Below are positions 30,601 to 39,400 of a DNA stretch of 64,000 nt, one piece after another; the first letter of the stretch is position 1, and every line of letters starts with the position of its first letter. The translations under genes and the position numbers were made by a program. The notes beneath the pieces are model-generated. The model was not told the origin of the DNA. It searched no databases and saw only the letters and a list, made by a program, of their open reading frames with translations. Source of the stretch: Cylindrotheca closterium. Its lineage: Eukaryota > Bacillariophyta > Bacillariophyceae > Bacillariales > Bacillariaceae. The stretch lies in contig CAKOGP040000001.1 of NCBI GenBank assembly GCA_933822405.4, positions 753,083-817,082 of the forward strand, written 5' to 3'.

Positions 30601-30971
30601 TCTGAAACCAGGCGTTCGAAGCTCGCCTTGAGTTTGGCGACTTCTCCTTCCCTCCCAATGAGAGCCATTGAGTCAAAATTCAGAGCCGGTTTTGAGGAAG
30701 AACCGTTTTTCTGATATCTGAATGCCATTGGTTCAATTGCTTTTGGCTTTCGAAGTTCGGAAGTCTTAATTTTGCCAGTCCGAATGGAAGCAGCGAGCGT
30801 ATAGGCAGTGGTATCATCTGAATACGAGTACTGCGTCGAGGAACAGGCACTCTTCACAGTGAAACTGTGTGCAATAGATTTTGATGCAGACCGAGCGTCA
30901 TCGTCCGACAGTCTTGACCGAACTGATGGTGATTCGTTGATATTATACGAAGGCTGGTTGTTAGGAGGCAT
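27657..30971 (-). CDS. Large STAND/AAA_16-type ATPase with helical-repeat tail
   Basis: 1,104 residues from ATG 30971 (MPPNNQPSYN). The frame is open further upstream to 31220 but without features typical of the family, so the inner ATG is chosen. Residues about 100-420 are an AAA_16/ORC-like NTPase: ALIGREGEVAKL before the core, Walker A GGESGTGKST (138-147), Walker B LVLFLDDLQWAD. A winged-helix-like region follows (QYRWVHDVLREAALSL), then about 600 residues of helical, TPR-like repeats. No kinase, GAF, or histidine kinase domain is seen. This layout resembles bacterial STAND signalling ATPases (MalT-like) and the ATPase part of large diatom signalling proteins. Ligand and output unknown. 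Confidence 0.75.
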   Translation of the reverse strand: MPPNNQPSYNINESPSVRSRLSDDDARSASKSIAHSFTVKSACSSTQYSYSDDTTAYTLAASIRTGKIKTSELRKPKAIEPMAFRYQKNGSSSKPALNFDSMALIGREGEVAKLKASFERLVSEPENEGSKELFIIGGESGTGKSTIALSLEGEVSKHNTGMFVQGKFDMNASSEPYSGISKAFGDLCRKIMESKAETVCAVQAGIKKALGSEVDLLVHLIPELKDLVGDTFTDSEVTNIGADEVESKLERLRFAFRVLMRVFCSVFSPLVLFLDDLQWADISSLQVLDFLISDAQNQNALMIIGCYRLIEVDENSLLHNKMIALREKREMYKFNLTEIKIGPFGTDEIEQVIAAALPSSDNEAKCNLAALCLKRTHGNQFFVLEFLKMLYYEGLILQDDTTKSWSWDLNKIEDATMSTANVVVMLHDRLTKLSPQIQALLQCASYLGSTFDEATIDLVWTTYGRRLVESRIDNTKSLLEAIVKEEILENGDTGQYRWVHDVLREAALSLTGERRESFQLDIGRTLYYGLEKKQVEENLFPIVDLINNGNVLKLTEFAPVNLRAAEKARDLSAFQSAAEYAAHGLSLLKEDKWSSNRPLTLKLYTMGAEMEIMVGNVEAANRYSSEVLRQKDLSIMEALPLKMAQASTVAHTGLQFDKSLECYMQVLKDLGCRVTWTKKLVPVQSLVKLMKTIKKVNSKPLSFYDEMVVIEDPKQKAIATAFSKVLYVSFVLGDMLLYLLCACRLVDMTLEHGVNEFSAKSFASLASGIIIGMQDVETATKFNMIAISMMKKFRGIHNSETTFICYGPGLSWVKPFEELIPPMRDAVSEGMRAGDTEFACWNLLAHQLFLAYNIGKPIAAMLEDAPSAMVQCEDTAQLLHAGALQVMWQMMKNLNDCSSSKLEGDIYTAEKGSETNPAHLSFVHFAEGELLLFNADYEAAAKRALEVGESYDKLLPNSVLNTVESFHRAVPVYAAARITKTRKYRREARRLLKKIAKWAQAGNPNVQYYCMFLTAEQLALDGKYEMAEQKYEEAIAAATAAGHLHHIALINERYADFLSERSMTAKVGERLQIAIQYYKEWGAGVKVEQLESRLRTSFLFSNDE

Positions 30972-31759
30972 CGTATGTCCAATAATCTCAGCTTCAGTTT
31001 CTGTTTCTTTTTTGTGATGTGAATGTGAATGTGAACGAAAAGGAAGTGTGTCTCTTCGAAACACCTGCCAAGTCTGTGAGCGTGAGACTGAAACGGAGAA
31101 GAAACTGATCTTCGCAATCTGAATGGTGTTAATCAAAATTACGATCTCACTTATTGATATTTCAAAGCGAGTCAAACGCCTGTGGTGTTTTTTTCGCACG
31201 AACACAAGGGGAAAAAGCATGGATATTTTTCAATTATAAGTGGATTCGAAACAGAAACGAATCAGCTTGTTCGACGGGTTCAAACAAATAAGTAATGCAT
31301 CCTGTTTGCATACTCCCGCTCACAAAAAATGCTGAGTGGCAAGCGCGGGGGTAGAACAAGCTGAATTGAAGATTCGGTGACATTCCACTAGAGTCAAAGA
31401 CTAGCTCGCGTTTGTTCAAATAATCTAACGTAGACGAAAGCTCGAGAACGAATCATTGGATTCCTTTCATCATACTGACGACGGTCGAACGACCGTCACA
31501 ATAGCATTGCTCAGCAACACCAAGTCCGATCAGTTTATCGAACTTGTGTGCGAGTATACGTCAAGAAATAAGGTTTATTTCTTTCTTTCAATACTCTTTC
31601 ATCAAGTTCTTCGGCGTCCTCGGCGAAGAGTAGTAGATCCCAGTTGCGATCTACGAAAACTGCCTGTGTCTGTTGTCGTCCCACGCACTTTCACACTTGA
31701 CCTTCAGTGCTCCTCCGTCTTCTCCTTTCCGTCGTGCCACCCCTGATCGCAGCCTAATC
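30972..31759. other. Intergenic, promoter of ATPase gene and leader of gag-like ORF
   Basis: About 790 bp between divergent starts. Contains the perfect palindrome GACGGTCGAACGACCGTC (31490-31507) and a hairpin GTAGATC...GATCTAC (about 31634-31655). The last 130 bp before the ORF are pyrimidine-rich. No coding gene supported. Confidence 0.45.
31490..31507. promoter_or_regulatory. 18-bp perfect palindrome
   Basis: GACGGTCGAACGACCGTC reads the same on both strands. It could be a dimeric transcription factor site or RNA hairpin. It lies between divergent genes. Confidence 0.35.
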
Positions 31760-33955
31760 ATGAAGTTCCTGACTGATGCTTTCGCGTCGGATCACCGAAC
31801 CCGCGGACAAAGCTTCTGGGATCAACTCACTGGTCTGCCCCATCAAGATTCCCTCATCCATGATCACATCATCAATTCTCGGCGAGGAATGCGTTTGGAT
31901 AAAACCATTCATCAGTCATTCGGCCACCCTGTCACAGATACCACCAAACCTGGATATCAGGTGACGTGCCCCGAGGATTTTGAACCAGAAGATCAACGAA
32001 TGGAGGAATTGGAGCAGCTTTTCGACCAGTGGAACGATCCTACTTTGACTTTCGCCCAGCGCATGAGAAATGGAGAAACAATGTCTCCTGGTTTTGCCCT
32101 TTTGGTCAGGAAAGGAGAAGATGGACAGCCATGTCATATCATGTTTATTTCCAATCCGGTCTTGACCAAGCCAGATGTAATGGAACCCAATACTTTTGGA
32201 GCTCCGGCTCCCTTTGGGGAAATTGTCAATAATGATATTGCGCAAAAGTATGTAGGTGATCCTACAAAAAGGACCCATTGTCTTTTGGGATCGCTGTCCG
32301 GACATACTTTTGCCTCTTATGGAACCGGCAATCGTATTGAATTTTCAAAATCTCTCCTTCCCGTTTTGATGACAGACGGAGCCGCTATTGGAAATAAACC
32401 TTTTAACCGTGATGATTGGAAAATTCTGTTTTTTCCAGCAATGTCTGCTTGTCCTGTGGGATTTGTTTGGCCGGCGAGTGATGGTTTCGACGCCTTCCAA
32501 GAGAGTATTACCAATCGAAAAAAGATATTCTCTGGTCTTCTTCACCTATTGACGTCAAGGAAGACTATTATTCAAAATTGGTTCAATGCCGTTAAGGCCA
32601 GTCCTGCAAGTTTTGCGGTCCCAGTGGTGGATGCTTTGCCGTTTTGGTCCTGCTTTCCCACTGAGCATGACCCAGTCGACGCCCGTGTTTTGGATGTAGC
32701 CTTACTAGCTCCATTCCAAGAACAGATGGATCGTTTCCTTCGGAGCCACTTGATGCAACTCATATACAGAAGTGGATCCTTACCTACGTCGACTCTTGGG
32801 TTCAAGATGCGTGCTCGGGTCAGGATGCATAATATGCGCGTGGCGGAGTCTTATCCTACTGCCTTGGGTATTACTTTACCACCTGAGTGTCAGGCCTTTG
32901 TCAACTACCTCTTCCCTTTTGAGGATGAAGACAAGGGATGGGATGGTCGTATCCCTAAATGGTACAAGACGCTTGATTTAAATTCGGGAACTGAGGTTCC
33001 GGACTCGTACCTGCAATACACCCCTCGCCCGCTGCCGTCGTCTGCCCAAGATCCTGATGATTATGTTACACAGAGGTTGACAGTGCCTCCAGTAGCACCT
33101 CATGCCGCTTTGCAACCGATGGATGATGATCTGGCGGAATTCCTTCAAGCTACCAAGCGACACAAGCCCAATTCCCGTCGATCACCGGTCCATCCGCCAG
33201 TTACCCCCGCTCCAGAAGACTCTTTTGTCTTGACGGAGGAAGGAAACTTCGAAGATGGACATGGTACTAATTATGTTCCCCATGATGATCCAGGCGGGAT
33301 GCAACCCCGTACTGATGGACAAGTACTGCCAGCGGTGACACCGTCTCCTTCGACATATCGCCCACTGGATCATGTCGCTCCGAGCCACACTTCTTTTCCG
33401 TCGTCTCGTGACCAACATCCAGATTCCAGTTGTTTCAGAAATCCTTCAAGGGGCAATCCGTTTGCTGGTGTTATGAACGGTACGAACATACCACTCCAGT
33501 CGCCAGCCCAAGGTATGCCTCATGATGGGATCCACGATTCGACATGGAATTCTCCGTTTCAACAAGGTCCTCGTGTCAGAATTGATTCTACCCCTCGTGG
33601 TCCGTCGCCTTTCGCTGGTCATTGTCCCACGACGTCACCGGCAATGGGGTTACCCACACCGGTGCACCACCACCAGATGTTTCCCGCCTCCCCAGGGCTG
33701 CCTATGCATCACATGTATCCACATTCGCATATGCCGATGTCTTACCAACCAGGGTATGATGGTACGATGTATCCGATGAGTCATTATCCGACCCACCCAA
33801 CATTCCATACCAATAAGCCGAATTCTCGGTCCAAATATACCCCCATGCGTTCGGCAAGTATTAATTCGGAAATGGAACGTCGCTGTTGTCCTCCAGAGTT
33901 GAAAGCGATTGGATATTGGTTGGTGCATCCACTTCCTCCTACTGTGGGCGTGGTT
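31760..33955 (+). CDS. Long unknown ORF, possibly retroelement gag-like, cut by assembly gap
   Basis: Start ATG 31760 (MKFLTDAFASDHR); open for 732 codons up to the N run. The first about 420 residues look globular (SFWDQLTGLPHQD, MSPGFALLVRKGE, WKILFFPAMSACPVGFVWP, FRSHLMQLIYRSG). The rest is low complexity, rich in Pro, His, Ser and Met (MHHMYPHSHMPMSYQP), with basic patches. No zinc knuckle, protease or reverse transcriptase is seen before the gap. Intronless long ORF, globular head plus disordered basic tail and a break in the assembly right after it are what one expects of a retrotransposon gag, but no LTR or primer-binding site was recognised. An ordinary unknown diatom protein is equally possible. 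Confidence 0.45.
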
Positions 33956-33965
33956 NNNNNNNNNN
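33956..33965. other. Assembly gap (10 N)
   Basis: Ten undetermined bases; true length unknown. The reading frame cannot be trusted across it. Confidence 0.99.
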
Positions 33966-34582
33966 ATTTCGCCAAAGGTAAACATCATAGAGCGCTACTA
34001 CGATACCGGTACGATATGGTTACTACAGAGTACAATCAATACAGATGCAAGTGCATTCTCTTCGGGGGAAATGGTGGTCCGACGCCAAAAAGGAACAACT
34101 CCATTCGCGCTTCTTGCTGTTTTGCGAATATTTTACTTTTGAATGATCCACCAAGCAATCAACCCTTGGACCAATGAACCATTTCATAATACATTTTATA
34201 AAATACCTAACCCTAATCTATATATGTTACTCCGAAGAAGGACATTGTACTTTTAAAACTCGCTTCTCGTTACGGTCTTTCCAGGGCCTCCTGTGCTCGT
34301 TTCGCACGTTTCGCCTGGACTTTGTTGGTGGCACTTGTGGTGCTGGTAACCTGGTACCCCAACAAGACTACCCCAACGGAGGTTCATCCAATGCGGTCCT
34401 TTACTTTTGCGAAAATCGTTGCCAAACTGATATATTAAAATAACACTTGTGCGGAACTAAAATGCACGTATATATTTGTAAGTTGGCTGGTGGTGAAAAA
34501 TCAATGATTGCAATTAGTTTGCCTAGCCAAGAAGCAACATGTACACTACCGCCGTGGTACTACTAGCTAATAATTAATAATA
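33966..34582. other. Sequence after gap, no gene supported
   Basis: Short frames only, until the 3' end of the UBA/PUB protein gene. Could hold the end of whatever lies in the gap. A telomere-like CCTAACCCTAA at about 34206-34216 is too short to mean much. Confidence 0.4.
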
Positions 34583-35863
34583 TTAGTCCAACATGGGAGC
34601 CGCTCCCAAGCCTCTTGCATGGGATGGCTGTTGTGACTCTTGCTGCGCGTCCATACCATCATTAGTACTACTCTTGGGCCGAATAATGAGCTTTCCCGAC
34701 GGCCAGCATCCAATATACTGCAAAGTCCGCGAGGAGGCATTCGAGACATCCAAACACGCTGGCGGATGTCGATTTCCATCGACCAATTCCCACTCTCCAG
34801 ATTGCAATTTGGTCAGAATTTCGGTTCCATTGCCCGCAATCCAATGCAAGGCATCTCCCAAAGTATCGTCTGCGTCAAATTTACGTTTGAGCTTATACTG
34901 GGAATCCTGCTCCAATCCTTCAAAATTGACAAAAATCCAAGCTCCGCCCATGGTGGGTTCCGTCGGCAACTTGCTCATGTGTTGGGAACGTGCAATGGCT
35001 TCTTGTGCCGAATTGTCGGCCGAATGGAAGGCTTGACGCAATTCCTTGTGGAATTGTTGCAGGCTTTTCCCGTAGAGGTACTCGGGCGTCAACCGGGTCT
35101 GTTCCAAGGCCGAAATGCCGAGATACAAAGTAGCCGGATCCGCCAATTCCAAGGTCAAAATGTGTCCATTGGATTTGCGATAATTCATGGCCAGCAGCAA
35201 GTCTTCGGCACCTGGCGCATTTGCCAAGGATTTTTGGTATCCAGCCGTCGTTTGGTCAATCCGACGAAATTTGGGATGAGTGGGATTCGACTGGAGTGTC
35301 TTGAGTGTTTTGTAGAGTGTGTCGAGCGCACTGGGACTCGATTTCAGTCGATCCGCCGTTCTTAAAATCTGCTCTTCCTTGGACTTGTTGGAAAGTTTGG
35401 TTGGTACCTTGACGTTGGGATGACTTGAAATGGCGGGAGATGAAGATCGGCTGGAATGAGCCGAATTTGGTGGCGTGTTGGCTCGAGTCAAGGCTGCCTT
35501 TCCAGCATTCGTCGCAGCGGCCGTCTTGGGCTTTCGCTTTGGGGCAGGCTTTGGCAGGGCATTCCGTGATGCCAGCTGTGGTGTAGTAGTAGAAGTAGTC
35601 ATCATACTCGCTTGAAGTGCGCGTTGCAATTCGTCATCTTCAACTTGTTGTCGATTGGCGTCACGAGCCGGTGCACTGCTGCTATTGTGCTGAGTACTAG
35701 GTCCTCTGGCGAGCAAAATATTGGCAGCCTGCTCTAGATTGCCATCAGTTTGCTGAAGCGCATTGCGGGCATCGGCTTCCGAGAAACCCATGTTCTTCAA
35801 TGTATTGACATTTTGTTGTTCGGTAGAAGAGTTGAAGACTCGGTCGGCGAGTCTTCGAAACAT
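34583..35863 (-). CDS. UBA-UIM-PUB-UBX-like protein, probable Cdc48/p97 adaptor
   Basis: 426 residues from ATG 35863 (MFRRLADRVFN). Residues about 15-53 form a UBA domain (LKNMGFSEADARNALQQTDG). DDELQRALQAS at about 76-86 looks like a ubiquitin-interacting motif. After a basic Ser/Pro-rich linker, a PUB domain (about 175-245: LDTLYKTLKTLQSNP, KFRRIDQTTAGYQKSL, GAEDLLLAMNY) should bind the C-terminal tail of p97/Cdc48. The end (FDADDTLGDALHWI, then TLQYIGCWPSGKLIIRP) resembles a UBX fold. The set points to a ubiquitin-binding cofactor of Cdc48, in the neighbourhood of UBXN6/UBXD1 and PNGase-type PUB proteins, though the exact combination does not match a textbook cofactor. Acts in the cytosol, by inference. 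Confidence 0.75.
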   Translation of the reverse strand: MFRRLADRVFNSSTEQQNVNTLKNMGFSEADARNALQQTDGNLEQAANILLARGPSTQHNSSSAPARDANRQQVEDDELQRALQASMMTTSTTTPQLASRNALPKPAPKRKPKTAAATNAGKAALTRANTPPNSAHSSRSSSPAISSHPNVKVPTKLSNKSKEEQILRTADRLKSSPSALDTLYKTLKTLQSNPTHPKFRRIDQTTAGYQKSLANAPGAEDLLLAMNYRKSNGHILTLELADPATLYLGISALEQTRLTPEYLYGKSLQQFHKELRQAFHSADNSAQEAIARSQHMSKLPTEPTMGGAWIFVNFEGLEQDSQYKLKRKFDADDTLGDALHWIAGNGTEILTKLQSGEWELVDGNRHPPACLDVSNASSRTLQYIGCWPSGKLIIRPKSSTNDGMDAQQESQQPSHARGLGAAPMLD

Positions 35864-36431
35864 TACTGGCTCTCGTGGGTATGGAATGGTGGAAAGCTTA
35901 TTTGTTGTGAAAGGGAAAGACACAAGTTTGCTGTGTTGTTGCTGCCAAGTTTTGCGTTTTGTGAGGGAAATACTAAAAGTGTCGTCGGTTGGATGTTGAA
36001 ACGTACCGTACAGTTGGAATAGTCACTTTGTTTCGTCGTTCGACGAACATCGGAGAATGCGGAATTTCCCAACGAAACAGTTCGAAGATTTGACTCGTGG
36101 GAATGAAAAATCGACTTCGTAGACAGTCAGTCAGTCTTCTGTCTCATTCCCTTCTTCTCCATTACTACAACATACCATCACGCTGATGCTGGACACTCAA
36201 AAATCATACATAATAAAATCAAACGATCCTTTGGCAACATCAGCAGATAATCGTTGCAATTGAACAAATCAAGCTTCAACAATCAAATAGAGCGTCATTC
36301 ATAGCTCTCTCTCTTGTATTCATTATAAATAAGAAAGTGAATGACCAAAGGCAAGCCATAACAATTCCAAGAATCCATAACTCCAAATCAATTCCAAGAC
36401 AGCGACAGCAAGGAGGTAACCAATCGATCCC
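35864..36431. promoter_or_regulatory. Divergent promoter interval UBA/PUB gene / TAF2
   Basis: 568 bp between divergent start codons. A GTCAGTCAGTC tract is at about 36124-36134. No defined element or small gene seen. Confidence 0.4.
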
Positions 36432-39400
36432 ATGCCGTCTCCCAATAAACCCGAAGGAAGTGGTCCTTCCATCAAACTCAAGGTTCGATCTACTTCACCA
36501 GTTCCATCCTCCTCCACATCCGCGACTGCGATAAAATCGTCGTCATCATCACCCAAGCCCAACGCGGAACCATCCTCCAACGAACCAGGAGCTAGCAAAT
36601 CCAAAAAGAGACGATTCAATCCACCACCCTCGTTACAAGACAATAAAGCGGAGGCTTCCAATCTTCGGTTATACCATCAAAAGTCACATCTTTCCTTTGT
36701 ATTGCATTCAAACTATCCTCCCACTACACTTGGTAATAGTGGTGGTGCCGGAGAACCAAAATGGTACGCCCAGGGACAAACCACACTCTACCTAGCCGAC
36801 TTGTCCATGGGCGCTGCTTCCAAATCATCATCCTTGAATCTGGCACTACATTTGCGAGGATCGTCTTGTCAAGTCACCCATGTCCAAGTGGAAGGTGTCA
36901 ACGAACGCAATTATTCGTTCGCGCCATTGAAATCCGCCCATTGGCACTTTGATCCATTGGCCAAGGTTTTGAGAAAGCCGCCTACTTCTTACACCATGGA
37001 AGATATTATTTTGCAAGCAAAGCAACAGCAACAACCAAGACACGAAGCCGATTCTCAATGTTCGCGAGGCGCCAAGGGTATGACTACCTCACTACGAGCG
37101 GCCAGCATTGCCAGTCACTTGGGCGAATTGCGGATTTCGGCCGCCCAATCCAACCAACCGGCACAAGTGGCGGTGCAGCAGCAGCAGCAAGATAAATTGG
37201 CGGCCTGTTGGAAACAAGACTTGCAGGAACCTCCGCCCCATACGACGGCGGCTCATGGCAAGGCCTTGGAACGAATCCAAGGGAAAATGGCTTCCCGGGA
37301 GGGACCACGCAAACAAGCACGGGTCGATTTGGTGGCCAAGGACATGGCCAAGCAACGATCTTCCGTCAAAGTGACTGTACATTACCTAATTTTATTGGGC
37401 AAGGAACATTTGGGAGGTATTCATGCACTGGCCAGGGGTGGGTCCCCACATATTTATACCACGAGTGGTGTCTATGGAGATCACGAGGGTCCTCGCAGTT
37501 GGATTCCGACCTTGGATTCGGCGGCGACGCACCATCGGGCCTCGCACGATTTGACCATTCAAGTTACGGCGCCCATGCGAGAAGGATTGTCGGTAGTGGG
37601 ATTTGGGGAAGACTGTGGTGGATCCAAAACCTATCTGCACCGGAGGCCAGCACCAGAGTCGCCACCGGATGTCCAACTACAACAAGAGTTGGGCTATCAT
37701 CATGTCCGCATGTTGCATCGGATCATTAATGCCAACCATCAAACTATAATGACTCAATCGCCCAATGCACCACATGTGATTCCACCGGATCCATCTTCTG
37801 CCAGCGTGGTCTCGATTGATTCCTTGTTGGCTACGACTGTTTGGACATCGGCCAGTTGGTTGCCCGTTTCCGCAAGGGCCTTGGGATTTGCCATTGGTCC
37901 TTTTCGCATGTTGGAGGATCCTGAATTCTTTCACGATAGTACCTTGGATGACAAAAGTCCGGAAGCGAAGCAATGGCGGGAAGAAGCAGAAGAGGCACGG
38001 CAGAATGGGGAAGGAATTCGACAAGTAAGTAAAAAGAAGGAGAAGGATGTTTTTTTTTCCGTTTTCTTGATACAACTAACAACGCTGTTTATTGATCCTT
38101 CCATTGCAGTACTACTTTGCTCCCATCTTTGCCCGAAAATACATCCATGCACAGGCCAGCACTTCATTCTTGCCCAACACTGATTTCCAGTTCTCGCCTC
38201 TGACCCCTCGTCAAAAGGATATCATGGCTGGATTAGATCAAAGTGTGATTCTTGCGACCGCAGGAGTGACAAACCGAGCACTCTCCTTTATGAAGGAAAT
38301 ATTGGCCTTGCCAGTCTTTCGAACAGTAGCCTACAGTCAAGTTTGGATTCCTGGTGCCGTTCATGGTGGATCGACCTCGGGGTGTCTGAATGGTTGTCCC
38401 GAAGCATCACTCAACCCATTCTTGGGAGGAGCCATCATGGATTCTAGGCTACTTCCACCGGTCGGTCATCGCCTACCTTTTTACCATGGAGGACGCGCTT
38501 TGCAGTTCTTGCAAGCTCGATCGGCGGTACGGGGTTGGATCATTTCGGCCATTCCGTTGGGAGGACAGGATGATGTTGGTCAAGGGTATATTCATGCTTT
38601 GTTTGAAAGTCTCATTATGAGTTTGTATGAGCGGGGACATGCGGCACATGGAGAAGGTACTCAATGAAGCACTTCCCGAATGCAATTGCTGGAAGCTCTT
38701 AATCCCAATCTGACTCCTTTTTCCCCAATTTCAGGTGGTGCTAAGGATAGCATGTTTTACACAAAACGATTTTCGGGTGGCAGCGGGCTGAATAGTAACA
38801 GCTTGGACTTTTTTCCAATCCAGAACATTGAAGACGCCGATCTTGATGTTGTGGTTGGAGGCATCATTGGTGCAGTACCGGTGGAAGATAGAAATAATGA
38901 TCAGCTCTGGCGATCAGCTTCCAATGGGTCAGAGTCACATACTTCTTCGATGGATGAGTTTGCCATTCGTCAGCTCCTGTGCAAGGATGCTGTCAATCAT
39001 CTGGAGCGCATGGTCGGTAGTGGTCGAACCATCACTTTGCCTTCAATGGGATGGCTGGGGTCCAGCTTGGCACTCTCGTTCCTCTCCAGCAATGCTACCT
39101 CTAGTGCTGGGCTGGGATGTGGTGCGCTGGAACTTGCCCACCCGGTTGGTGGTCTCCCTTATCGGGCCCTGAAATCAGATTTACTCAGAAAAGTCATTGA
39201 AGGTAGAGCTGGAATCGCAAATTTCATCCGACTCGTCCGTGCTTCCTTTGTGGCAGCGCATCTGGACGACAATGGACACCAGTCGTTGAATTATCCTCCA
39301 AATTCTAAACCAAGATCTAGCGAGAAGGAAAAGCCAGTATCTGAGGGTGAGAAAAGAGACATGAAATTTGAAGAGTCACAAAAGAGAGTTCCAAGGTTTA

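Noticed and set aside
31275..31290. GGGTTCAAACAAAT resembling a tRNA B box
   Set aside because: Lacks the final CC and no A box or cloverleaf could be found around it.
33966..34177. Continuation of the gag-like ORF beyond the gap
   Set aside because: The frame across 10 Ns is arbitrary and the sequence after it shows no related composition.
34206..34216. Telomere-like CCTAACCCTAA
   Set aside because: Less than two full repeats; expected by chance in a window of this size.
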